NCBI GenBank assembly: GCA_025716855.1
Contig: JAIXMQ010000013.1
Span: 558,001 to 622,000 of the forward strand
Source: Pilaira anomala
Lineage: Eukaryota > Mucoromycota > Mucoromycetes > Mucorales > Mucoraceae
Reading direction: 5' to 3'
DNA length: 64,000 nt
How positions within the stretch are numbered: the first letter of the stretch is position 1; every line of letters begins with the position of its first letter. The translations under genes and the position numbers were made by a program. Shown here piece after piece: positions 24,735 through 38,615 of this stretch. The notes under the pieces were generated by a model. It did no database searches. It saw only the letters and a program-made list of their open reading frames with translations, and was not told the DNA's origin.

Positions 24735-24878
24735 ATGTGAATGGGTAAATCAATTAATATTTATAGGCACTACAATAAGGTCACTTGCTTCATCGAAATA
24801 AAATTGACAGAAACAAATGAATGGTTACAATTTGATTCAAAAGGAAAAAGAAGGGATGACAGCTTTATTTTTGCATGT
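24735..24878 (+). repeat. Spacer-end direct repeat, right copy
   Basis: Second copy of 19759-19920, same orientation. It ends in tttatttttgcatgtac, immediately at the start of the right arm. The junction of this repeat with the arm is therefore one of the internal break points of the structure. Confidence 0.75.
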
Positions 24879-26613
24879 ACGAGATGAATGTAAGGGACTT
24901 ATGTTTTTTAATATGTGGGAGACTTTGAATTAGTTTAGGTTTTTTTTTTTTTTTTTTTTTTTGTTAGAAGAGGTATGAAATGGGAATTCTTAATTAATTT
25001 AAGATGGATATGTAGTGTAGAGAGTTTGTCTATCTGTTTAAATATTTTTAAAACGGATGATTGTAGCAACGACTTGACCAGGATTGAAAGGTAATTCAGA
25101 GAAGATAAACCACCAATTATGTCTGTGTGAGGATAGAGCCAAATATGAATTGAGAAGTAATTTTGATATGAGTTGGGAATTAAAAAGTATACAAGCTTAC
25201 AAGTACTTTATCTTAGGCGATTAAATGAAGAGAGATGTGTAAAAGATGCTTTCCGGAATAGCCAGAGCAGTTATAGTAGGTTTTTTTTGATTTTTTGTTT
25301 TCTTGTTTTCTTGTTTTCTTGTTCTTTTGTTTTTCTTTTGTTTTTGTTTTTTCTTTTGTTTTTGTTTTTTCTTTTGTTTTTCTTTTTTTTTTTTTTTTTT
25401 TTTTTTTTGTTTCTTCTAAGAGCAAGGATTATTTCAAGACATATATATATATATAAGAGTAGTAGTCAAGACCATGTTGCCAGATTAAAAAGAAAGAGAT
25501 TACATATCAAATAGTAACAACCATATCACAGTCAACAAAAGAGACGTTTGACGAATACATCATGATGAGCAAGAAAGATAAATAAATACCTTTGTAAAAT
25601 TAAAAAGCCATTTCCCAGCTATCTCCTCCCAACGAAACGAAGCCACCTCAGATGGATGGAACATCTCTACTAATGGCACTACTATCCCGACTACGGTGCC
25701 CATATTGTACTGCGAGTCAGTTAAGAAGCAAGTCAGCAAATAATGGAATCGGTTATTCGTGGTCAAAAGCTGTTTTCGATAACCAGTACTGAATCTTTCA
25801 ATTAAACTATACGTATAGACTATACTAACATCTCACACACCAAACAGTATCAACCAGACGAAGATCTCTTACATGTAAAATAGAGTCATCTTGAATCAGT
25901 CATTCTCTCCATGGCAACAACCGTTGTATTAGACCAACCAAGCAATATCAAGACAAAAGCTTAGCAACCAAGGAAGAAATAGCCATTTTATACGTAAGAA
26001 CTTGAAGTAAAATAAGTGTGGAATCATTCTTAAGAACACGTGGGAATATATTAGACAGTTATCTACTTCTCCCCTAATAATGTTATATATCTTACCACTG
26101 ATATTATTTATTATGCACATTTCAAAGTTGTTCATTTCTTGATACAATATCTTGTATGTCATCAACGAGGTAATTTTAAAGAATGTGTATGTTTTATTTG
26201 AAGAAGAAAAGGAAAAAAGAAAAAAGAAAAAGGGAGAAAGAAATAGAAAAAAAAAGTGCTAAAATAAACCTGTTTGCGGTCATGTGATGGCGCCTAAAGT
26301 TTGTGGAGATTTAAAATATGCATAAATGTATGTTTGTTTCTTATCATACACGAAACGCCAATAAAGTAGAAAAAATGTACATATAACACACACAACCATT
26401 TATATTGACGTCCTTATTTTTGATTACATATTTGAAATATTCTGTATATATTTAGCCCATAAAGTTGACACAGAAGAGATAACTAATCCATTTCAAAGAG
26501 CTGCTAGCCAACAAGATTATTAGAAACCTAATTTCGATATCACGAGACTAAAAAAATTATATAAATACCTGACCATTTTTTCATGTTTTAAAACATATTT
26601 ACTTGACCTTGAC

Positions 26614-26648
<35 letters not shown>

Positions 26649-27954
26649 TCAAATCATCGAAAATTTGACTTTAAAGCACTTCAATGACTTCCAACACATA
26701 AAAACTTGATGAAAAAGACATTAGCATGGAAATTTTCTCTATATAAAAAAAATAGCTACTTTATTAAGAGGACTTATTAAAGCAAGAAACTTTATAAGTA
26801 GAATACAATGGAGAGATAAATATATATAAGGGATTCCAATATGTAAAGAAATAAAAATATGAAATATAATAAAATAGTTAAATCAATAGAGAATTTTGAT
26901 TATTTTTTATAACAGACAGTTAAGAAACACTGCTGTTAAAGATCATCATTGTTAGGTATTAAGGATAATAAAATAAGATGTCTGCATATTTTTTATATGC
27001 GACTAAAACATTTAAACCGCGCCATCAATTTTTATATCACAGGAATTTTGCCTATTTGTTTCTCTCGCTATTTTCTTTTAATTGCCAGGCATATACTCTA
27101 TTGTGTGATTGTATTGGGTATGTTGCGATGTCCGTATCGCAGAACATTTATGATGTTCTGACATCCCTCAATCAGCACTTCTCGAAGTGTAATGCTCTAG
27201 TTTCATGCTGCTGCAATAGTTTTGGTTCAATCTTCTTAATCTTTCACCTATTTGTTTCCATCGCCATCTTCTTTTAATTGCCAGGCATGTACTCTATTGT
27301 GTGATTGTATTGGGTATGTTGCGATTTCCGTATCGTAGAACATTTATAATGCTCTGACATCCCTCAATCAGCACTTCTTGAAGTGTAATGCTCTAGTTTC
27401 ATGCTGCTGCAATAGTTTTGGTTCAATCTTCTTAATCTTTCATCTATTTGTTTCCATCGCTATCTTTTTTTAATTGCCAGGCATATACTCTATTGTGTGA
27501 TTGTATTGGGTATGTTGCGATGTCCGTATCGCAGAACATTCATAATGTTCTGACATCCCTCAATCGGCTCTAGTTGCATGCTGCTGCAATAGTTTTGGTT
27601 CAATCTTCTTAATCTTTGACAGTCTTGGGATAAAACCTGGTACATGAACTATCGACAGTGGAAGATAGTTACGTCAATGAGAAAGGCTTGACCCTTTTTT
27701 CTATTTGATCTACTTACTCTTAGGCAACCTTGGGATAAAACCTAGGGCATCAACTATCGACAGTGGAAGATAGTTATGCCAATTGTAAGGACTCAATTTT
27801 CTTATCTAGTCTTATCCTTTGGCAGTCTTGGGGTTAAACTTGGGACATAAACTATCGACAGTGGAAGATAGTAATGTCAATGAAAAAGCTCGATTTTCTC
27901 ATGAGCCTTTTTTTTTTCTTTTGACAAGATTCTAATCCACATCTTCCTCATCCC

Positions 27955-28200
27955 TTCTTTTTATATATGTTACTCTCTTATTCTTTTCTCACCATGGTTG
28001 GTCGAACAGGTGTTCTTGAAGACTGATTCCTTATTAAGGAAGCTAGCTGGAGCAAACTTTTGCTGGTGCTTCTTCTGATCAAGTCGTAGTCGTTGCTGGT
28101 ATTGGCGCTGGTGTTGATAAGAAATTCAATCATGAAGGGTAAGACTTGGTTCTGTAAATCTCTTTCGATGGCAAGCAATTTATTTCTGAAAGGTTTCTCG
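27955..28200 (+). other. Peptide-repeat cassette A (right arm)
   Basis: A TATA-like stretch (tatatatgttactctc) is followed by a CT-rich leader, CACCATGGTTGGTCGAACAG, and a short open part. It ends in a GCTGGTGTTGATAAGAAATT phrase and a trailer aagacttggttctgtaaatc. The leader and trailer recur in cassettes B to D. This copy has stops in every frame. The mirror copy lies at about 16250-16490. Confidence 0.4.
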
Positions 28201-28584
28201 ATGATATGATCTCAATCTTCACTCATCTCTAGCCAGGTATGTATTCTATTGTGTGGTTGTGTTGCGTATGTCGCGATTTCCGTATCGCAGAACATTCATG
28301 ATCTTCTGACATCATCCCTCAATCAGCACTTCTTGAAGTGTAATACTTTAGTTGCATGCTGTTGCAATAGTGCAGATCTCGACTTTTCTTTTTGCTGCAG
28401 TAATTAACTTTACTACCGGGTGATTCCCGACTCCAAAAGTTTACTTTTCGAGGGTTAAGTGTATTACTGTGAGTTTTATAATATTTTATACCAGTTTCGT
28501 TCTGGGTTTCTTTTGTAGAGTATCGTGTTTTATTGTGGTAAGGATAGTTGATGTATTTGATCCTTGACTTCTTTATGAGAACAG

Positions 28585-28980
28585 ACGTGTATTGGTGATA
28601 ATATTGGTGCTAATGCTTGTGTTGGAAATATTGGTGATAATATTGGTGCTAATGCTTGTGTTGGAAATATTGGTGCTAATGCTGGTGTCAATGATATTGG
28701 TGCTAATGTTTGTTTCGGTGATATTGGTGCTAATTCTGATGCTGGTGCTAATGCTGGTGCTAATTCTGGTGTTGGTAATATTGTTGCTAATGCTGGTGTT
28801 GTTGATATTGGTACTAATGCTGGTGTCGATGATATTTATGCTATTGCTTGTTTTGGTAATATTGGTGCTAATGCTGATGCTGATGCTGGTGCTGGTGCCG
28901 GTGCTAATGCTGGTATTGCTAAGGAATCCATTCGTTAAACTTGGTTCTGTGAATCCTTTTTGATGCCAAACAATTCACTC
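28585..28980 (+). other. Peptide-repeat cassette B, Gly/Asn/Ala-rich
   Basis: A frame opening after an acceptor-like ACAG near 28587 encodes repeated units of the kind GANAGV-x-x-I and VGNIGAN for about 115 residues. It ends IAKESIR then a stop at about 28936. The stop is followed by aaacttggttctgtgaatcc, the trailer shared with cassettes A and C. An overlapping +1 frame is also open but purely Leu/Val/Met. No ATG exists in the Gly/Asn frame, so an upstream spliced start is needed if it is translated. Confidence 0.35.
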
Positions 28981-29639
28981 ATGACTGGTCTTGGTTTATT
29001 GAAAGTCAAAGGTAAAAAAAAAAAAAAGGAGGGAGGGGGATATTTGTGTTGTTGTGTATATATGATGATGATGGCAAAGGATATATGTATATGGACATAT
29101 TTCTTATCACCTTTTTAACCTATCATTTTTTTTAGGATGTAATCTCAATTATCTTTTTTTGCGGGTATCATTTTCTGTTATTGTTCATTTTCCTATCTTT
29201 GGCTCAATCTTCCCATTCAGTTTTATTCTATGGCGGTCTTGGGATAAAACTTGAGGTATCAACTATTGACAGTGGACACTTGTTATGGCAACTGGTAGTG
29301 GGCTATACAGTTTCCGTTTTACGGCGGTGGACCATTTGGGATTTTAAAAAGTAATTAATTTTGGGTGTACCCATTGGTAAGTGTTGTGTATTTTCGAAAA
29401 AAAAAGGGAAAGGGAAGATAATTAGTTACGCCAATTGTACGGACTCAATTTTCTGATCCGGCCTTATTCTTTGGCAGTCTTGGGATAAAACCTAGGACAT
29501 AAACTATCGACAGTGGAAGATGGTTGTGTCAATGAAAAAATCCCGATTGTCTTGTGAATTTCCCTTTTAAAAGGGCTTCTAATACACATTTACTTGGTAC
29601 AACTTCCTTTTCTCTTTTTCTTTATATATATATTACTCT

Positions 29640-29835
29640 CTCTCTCTCTCTCTCTCTCTCATTCTTTTCTCATCATGGTCGATTGAACAGGTGTTATAGG
29701 TGTAGGTGTAGTTGTAGATGTAGTTGGAGTCATTGTCGATATTATTACTGGTGTTGATACAAAATTCATTCGTTAAGAGTAGGACTTGGTTCTGTGTATC
29801 TCCTTTGGTGACAAGTAGTTCATTCGCGGTAAGGC
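29640..29835 (+). other. Peptide-repeat cassette C, Val/Gly-rich
   Basis: The cassette has a CT-repeat leader, then CATCATGGTCGATTGAACAG. A frame reading GVIGVGVVVDVVGVIVDI follows, ending GVDTKFIR and a stop. The trailer gtaggacttggttctgtgta comes next. The leader matches cassette A and the trailer matches cassettes A and B. The mirror copy lies at about 14670-14880. Confidence 0.35.
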
Positions 29836-30059
29836 CTGGTTCTATGTGTCGCTTTTGGTGGACTCAAACTTGTTATGCAATCTCATTCTTTGGGGGTATC
29901 AAATATCGACGGTGTAAGACAGATACGTCAATGATAAGGACTCAATCGTCTTATGTGATCTCCTTATTATTAATCATACCCCCTTTTTTTATTTTCATTT
30001 TTTATTTTCGTTTTTTATTTTTATTTGTATTTATATTTATATTAATCTCCCTTTCTTTC

Positions 30060-30415
30060 TTTACTATGCTCGATTCAAGAGATGAACTTGAAAACTGAGC
30101 TCTTAGTAAGGAAGTTTGGTGAACCAAAGGTGTGTTGATGAAGAAGTTAATGCTGTTACTGGTGATAATACTGGTACTGGCAATAATGATGGTACTGATG
30201 ATAATGCTGGCACTGATGATAATGCTGGCACTGATGATAATGCTGGCACTGATGATAATGCTGGCACTGATGATAATGCTGGCACTGATGATAATGCTGG
30301 CACTGATGATAATGCTGGCACTGATGATAATGCTGGCACTGATGATAATGCTGGCACTGATGATAATGCTGGCACTGATGATAATGCTGATGTTACTGTT
30401 GTTGTTTTAATATAT
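30060..30415 (+). other. Peptide-repeat cassette D, TDDNAG repeats
   Basis: A pyrimidine-rich leader and a short ATG-containing segment precede a frame VDEEVNAVTGDNTGTG. That frame leads into eleven TDDNAG units at about 30190-30390, then DVTVVV and poly-T. The left arm has seven units. The related leader suggests the same cassette family as A to C. There is no evidence of expression in the sequence. Confidence 0.4.
30190..30390 (+). repeat. 18-base minisatellite, 11 copies
   Basis: Right-arm counterpart of 14120-14240, with the same 18-base unit in 11 tandem copies against seven. The four-unit difference is the largest single difference between the arms. Confidence 0.9.
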
Positions 30416-31039
30416 TTTAAAAGAAAGGAGGGCAAACCCTTGTTTTTTTTTCTCGATTTCTTTCTCTACTAGAGGTAGGTGTTTCCTCTCTTGGAACTAT
30501 TGTATTATGGGAAATAGTTATGAGATTTGAGGTTTCAATTGAGAGACGAGAAACCTAAACAAGCATCAATTGGTGTTGGCGTTAGAGTAAGTGTGGTGAA
30601 TTTGTTTTTTACTTATTGAAAAAGAATGTCAATAAACTTCTTTTTTGTTTTTGTTTTTGTTTCTAAACTGATTTGAGTTGCTACTACGAGTTGACTGTCT
30701 CCTTCCCGCGCGTCGTCCGTGCAGTTTTATTTATGTATAATGACACCTTTACCAAACAGATATTGAAGGGAGGGTAGTTGGTATTATTATAAACTCTAGT
30801 AATATGATGACTCGTTCTTTTGTTCGATATTGTCAGTTCATGTTAGTAATGACATTGGCCTGTAAAGAGTGATGGTCAACCTGTAATGATTCTGTTTTCT
30901 GACAAGCGTATTCTGTGTTTGTAGTAGCTCTTGAGTCGTTCATGAGTGGTTCGTGCAGTTTAATCTGCGTGCAACAATAACACGATACATATATGTATAT
31001 AGCACACGCCCACCTTCCACCCACCCAATACATAAGCTA

Positions 31040-31114
31040 TGTAGATATTGAAGAGGAATCGGATGGATTGTTGTTCTTATCTCGATAGTTTTCACTAGGA
31101 GAATGTAACGACAT
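31040..31114 (-). pseudogene. Possible 5' end of gene split by palindrome
   Basis: On the minus strand an ATG at 31114 opens a polar Ser/Asn-rich frame (starts MSLHSPSENYRDKNNNPSDS). It meets a stop exactly at the edge of the right arm. Coding-like minus-strand sequence resumes on the far side of the left arm at 13474. I infer one gene interrupted by the whole 17.5 kb structure. The segment is short, so the link is tentative. Confidence 0.35.
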
Positions 31115-32022
31115 CAAGTAATTTAGTTGTTATGGATAGTTATCCATCTCATTTAACTTTTATCCTCTATTCTGATTTTTACATATATGTATGTTTTTTT
31201 TTCTTTTATGTATGTATCTGACTGTAGCCTTCATTTACTGTAGTAAGTATATTGAAAAACTTGACTTTACAAAAATAGAACATGATTCATCTAAATATTT
31301 TGTCGTTTTCATCTGTTTTTATTATGTAACAAAAATAACAAACAACCAAATCAATTTTACATGTGTTGCGATAGTCGTAGAAAAACTAATCTCTTAAAGG
31401 GAAACCAAGGTTATTTTTTTAATAGCAACTTGCTTTTTTGTGGTTCGGCAAGTTGCTAAAGAGACATAACCTTGGAAATCCAATCAAGTTTTTTTAATGA
31501 TCTTGTACAGATCTGTAGTTTTGTGAAGTCTTGGTCTGTTTTGACTTCACAAAATTGTATACAGGATTCTCTTTTGTATAGAAACAGTTAATAATACATT
31601 TATGCAACTTTTTTGTTTTCTTCTTCTAGCTTTACCATCTGTTATAGTGAACATGACAGGGTCCCGAAATTTAATGATGTCTTCAGTTCTTGACCTACCT
31701 ATCTTCTTTAGAACGGGAAAACATGATTATGGCGTACTGGTTGAAAAAATAGAAGTACTTCGATAAAAAAAAATGAAAAAAAGGGAAGATGAAATGATCT
31801 AAAAGGCCACTTTATAAATATAATGACAAAATCTTTTTTCAAGCTTAAATATCTCGTAAAATTAGTCATTACGGGCTTGAAATGTAGTAAAAGGAGTACC
31901 GGAGAAAATTTTCTTGGGCAGAAAAAAAAGTAGGACATTCTACAAGGTCACTATATAAATTAGCATACCTTTCTTCTATTTAAATATCTTTTTTTCAAAA
32001 TATAAGGACAAAACAGTAACAT

Positions 32023-32063
<41 letters not shown>

Positions 32064-33099
32064 GCACATTAAAAGTTCGCATTAAAAAAAAAGTACAGGG
32101 AAAGGCTTTTTATAAGCGAAAATTGATGAACCGGAAATGTTTCTAGGGCAGAAAAATAAAAAATCACGGTAAAAAGAAAGTGAAATTATCTAAGGCCGCA
32201 TAATAAAATAATATACTTTTCTATTTTAATAATGCACTTTCTATTTAAATATCTTATTTTTAAATTGAGAGAGTTTCAGTCAAAGAGTATAAATTTAAAA
32301 ATGAATGAAAAATACAGGGAGAAATGTTATTGGGCAGAGAAAAAAAGTAGTACGGTAAAAATGATGCTTGAAAAAAAAAAGTGAAAATATCTATCTACTA
32401 AGGCGACTTCATAAAGTAATATGTATTCGTTTCTATTTAAATATCTTATTTTCAAAATGAGAAAGTTATGGACAAAGGGGTTACGCACTTAAAAGTTGAA
32501 AGAAGTACAGGGATATGATGATCTAGCATAGTGGATAATACAGTAATGTCACATCCAGACCCTGGGGTTAAATATCAAATAAAATAGGAAGTGCATGAAA
32601 TTATAGAAAGATAAAGAGGTGGTTTCCCACACTAAACATTAAAATAATAAATATATTAATTTCACACATTAAACTAATGAGAAATATATAAATCTTAATA
32701 ACGTGCTGATATCTTTCTTCTATTATGATATCACATCAATAATAACTTGTAAACTGGTCTGTAAAATAAAGAAATATACATACACTCCCAAATATAACAG
32801 AATAGATACAAAATCCTCCTACTAGGGACGCAACTTTAGTAAAACAAACGTTTCCCGTCTTCTCTTCTAACATCGGTAAATCCAACAGTGGTTTCAACAA
32901 CCATATCCCTTCCTTCTTAAATAAAAGAGAACGACATGGCAGTGAGAAAGTCACTTTGCGAAATCCTAAACGTTCCTAATGGTACGCAACGAATATGAAA
33001 AAAAGGATAGCCAAAAAATATGAGACGTTTAACGATTTCGATAAAAAATAAACAAAAATTTGATTTCGCGAGTTTTCACAGTATCATTTACTATCTATA
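31115..33099. other. Gene-free AT-rich region with tandem repeats
   Basis: No gene is supported. The region 31740-32530 carries about four degenerate copies of a unit of about 190 bases, listed separately. A 38-base T run lies at 32025-32062. Remaining open frames are low-complexity. Confidence 0.55.
31740..32530. repeat. Degenerate tandem repeat, about four units
   Basis: Phrases such as ctatttaaatatctt, ttgggcagaaaaa, agtacaggga and gtgaaattatctaaggc return every 170-210 bases with heavy divergence. This looks like an old tandem array broken by poly-A and poly-T expansion. It is unrelated to the repeats in the palindrome arms as far as I can see. Confidence 0.6.
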
Positions 33100-33891
33100 A
33101 TGATTCCTTTCAAAGAATTTTACAACCTTATTACTCTTCCTGAATTCACTCTTGATGCTTTCACAAGTAAATAATCGATTTTACGTTAAGCTGCTTTAAT
33201 ACCTATGTATTAAACCTTTATTTTTAAAACAGATTATACTGCTGATAATGTTAATCATATGGAAGCCGATGGGCAAACTTCTGCTCCGAGTGGTACGCAA
33301 AATAATTTCTTTATGTTTAATCTTCATAAATCTTTTTTAATCTACGTTATATATCCGATTCCGAATTCTACCCAGAATATGATGACGATGAGGAGGAGAT
33401 TGTTGAGGAAGGTATCTTGGATAATGAAGAAGATGATGATAGTGAATGCATCGATTTCAGTGTAGAAATCCCCACATTTCTCGGTAAATAATATAAGTGC
33501 CTATTATATTTTAATCTTTGAATAAATAATTCATTTTCTAAAACCTTATATGTTTTCGGGCTTTGTGGCATCGAGTTTTGACACTGGGATAGAGTCAAAA
33601 CTTGATTTACACTTAAATCGTGTTCTACCACTCACAAAGGTACCAGTACAAGTAGCTATGGAAACGTTTAGATCTCGTGCGGCGTACCTTCAGCTTTATT
33701 TAAATCCAGATATAAACCAAGAAAGCTTGGAATATTTCTACAACTTCTTTCAAAGTCAAGAATATACTTGCATGAAATACACACCTGCGACAAATATTAC
33801 ATCTGAAACAATTACAAGCCACTGTTACAGGCAAAGTTCAGACTTCGTTCTAATTACAAATATGATGAACAGGGTAATGGAGAATGCATGA
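33100..33891 (+). CDS. Small acidic protein, unrecognised
   Basis: Four exons (33100-33166, 33233-33292, 33376-33483, 33593-33891) join in frame to 177 residues starting MIPFKEFYNLITLPEF. An acidic stretch (EYDDDEEEIVEEG and DNEEDDDSE) occupies residues 42-65. A compact part follows with RAAYLQLYLNPDINQ, FYNFFQSQEYTCMKYTP and a C-terminal HCY. All junctions have GT and AG and keep frame, which supports a gene. The end is uncertain: another frame downstream (33830-34097) reads a polyQ tract and a hydrophobic segment (AVAIVIICIFFLYIF), so a further intron or a frameshift is possible. Family unknown; a mobile-element origin cannot be excluded. Confidence 0.45.
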
Positions 33892-34097
33892 ATGAAAATA
33901 CAGAATACAGGAATGAAGAACAGGGTAATAGAGAAGGAAGAAGTACCATAAGTATTGTCATCATACAACAACAACAACAACAACAACAGGGTAATAGTAA
34001 AAAAGCTGCTGTTGCCATTGTGATCATATGCATTTTTTTCCTGTATATATTTGCACCTACTGCTACCAATCAAACAAATCCCAACAATCCTCCATGA
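33880..34097 (+). CDS. PolyQ and transmembrane ORF, possible 3' exon
   Basis: A frame with a QGNGE/QGNRE/QGN triplicated phrase, eight glutamines (CAA repeat at 33965-33988) and a single hydrophobic helix with a short tail ends at 34097. It overlaps the end of the acidic-protein frame. It may be an alternative last exon or a frameshifted continuation giving a tail-anchored protein. Low confidence. Confidence 0.3.
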
Positions 34098-34159
34098 ACC
34101 AATATTGAATTATTTTTATCCATCATTTTTTAAAAAAAAGATTCTAATTTTATATTTTA

Positions 34160-37203
<3,044 letters not shown>

Positions 37204-38615
37204 AAAAAGAGAGAGAAAAAAAAGAAAGAATGGCGGAAAAAAAAAATTGCATGTACATCTTACATGATTTTAAAGCAATAATATATACCGAGAATGCTAT
37301 ATGTTGCTGCATGATAATGATTTAGCCGAGTTTATTTATTTTTGCATGAAAAAAAGTAATTTATTCAAATATCAGAGAAACGTGTTCTAAACATGTTGCT
37401 ATCAATATAAAACATATCTTCCATAATGTTGTTATAATATGGCAGGATGACAACAGATTTAAAATTTCTAGTGTACCCAAAAAACAACATTCCGTATTCT
37501 CTCTTCTCTACTCCTTAAAAAAAGATATTTGTTGCATGAATCAAAAGTCGAACTGAGGTTGAACCAAAGGGTATTTTATTAGAGCCCTCCATTAAGACGA
37601 TAAAAAAAAATGCCGCTGTAAAAAAAAAAATCTGACTGAACAAAACGTTTAATTATACGCTTTTCTTGACTATACACTTAAAATAGTGATTTTGTATCAC
37701 ATCATCTGTTCTTTTCCGAGATTTTACACAATATGTTGTGCTTTGAAACATAACATACGATGGCCTGTTGTGATTTACGTAGTCTTTATGACCTCTCACA
37801 CGATTACATACCCAGATGAAGGCATTTTCATTGTAGGTATACGGATTTCTTGTTTCTGTGTGGTCCTACTTGGAAGCTTCAACCATTCATAGAAAATGCC
37901 TTGGCGTTTCATCGAGTTCTGTCTCTTCACAAGATATCTATGGTTTCTAATCATACTTACATAAAGCCTTTGCATATTATGGATAGTTTCTCAAGATCAT
38001 TGAAGTTGTCTTCTTGTTAATACTGTCTGAAATCGTCTTTGTAAGTTTATCATGACTGTTATTACTGGCCAACTGAGAAAAAGTGTATTCGATTTCATGT
38101 TTTTTTTTTTAGCCACTCATTGCTTTTCGAGATGATGAATTAACTTTTGTCTAATCTCTTGCATTTTGAAATATATACTAATAAGCATTTTTGTGTTGGG
38201 TGATACAGATGTTATGATTGGTTCAATAAAACTAGTGTTATTTAATATACTGGCCATCTTAATACGCCTGCCTGAAGAGAGTTTATATTGGTGCTAGCAC
38301 CCTTGTCACGCCACATCCTTTTAGCATTCTAGATCAAAAGTTTTACGAAATAACATCTGATTGAGCGGAACGGTTATTCAAAGTCTTTTTATATTTTCTG
38401 CACATGAAACGAGTGAATTGTGCTATTCGCTTATTACAGTAGTGTGAGAATTTAGAAGGCTAAGCAAAAGGTAATAGATAATATAATGTATGTAGATGGG
38501 TGTTTTTTTATTTTTTATTTTTTTAAAAAAGAATATACAAGATAAAATATATATAGGATGAGATAGAGGTATGATAGTGCTTGAAGAATTAGTCGAGAAA
38601 TACTATTATTTTGTT
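37204..38615. other. Intergenic region
   Basis: About 1.4 kb between the muskelin start and the stop of the next minus-strand gene. It is AT-rich, with a pyrimidine/purine tract right upstream of muskelin. I see no gene. Short frames have no recognisable composition. Confidence 0.5.

Larger units (their letters stand above)
19553..24877. other. Spacer between the palindrome arms
   Basis: The spacer is 5.3 kb of unique, AT-rich DNA with no gene of known family. It contains a direct repeat of about 150 bases near its two ends (19759-19920 and 24735-24878) and a diverged direct repeat of about 165 bases (22491-22670 and 24398-24561). Weakly related segments lie near 20250-20420 and 20640-20800. 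Protein-like scraps occur near 22800-23220 but are interrupted by stops. It looks like decayed repeats and gene fragments. Confidence 0.6.
13475..31036. mobile_element. 17.5 kb inverted duplication (giant palindrome)
   Basis: The left arm (13475-19552) reappears as its reverse complement at 24878-31036, around a 5.3 kb spacer. Stretches compared by eye in the core are identical over hundreds of bases. Differences are mostly one-base homopolymer indels, a minisatellite with 7 versus 11 copies, and microsatellite length. The outermost 300 bases differ by several percent. The arrangement resembles two inverted copies of a unit flanking unique DNA, as in a composite element, but I find no transposase or recombinase. 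It could also arise by inverted duplication during repair, or partly from assembly. Confidence 0.85.
24878..31036 (-). repeat. Right arm of inverted duplication
   Basis: The arm is about 6.16 kb and is the reverse complement of 13475-19552. It is about 80 bases longer, 72 of which come from four extra minisatellite units. Other differences include an expanded T/TTTTG microsatellite near 25305-25410 and single-base homopolymer indels. In this orientation the peptide-repeat cassettes read on the plus strand. Confidence 0.85.

Noticed and set aside
31191..31397. 68-codon frame beyond the right arm
   Set aside because: Aromatic-rich chance frame in AT-rich DNA, no splice or homology support.
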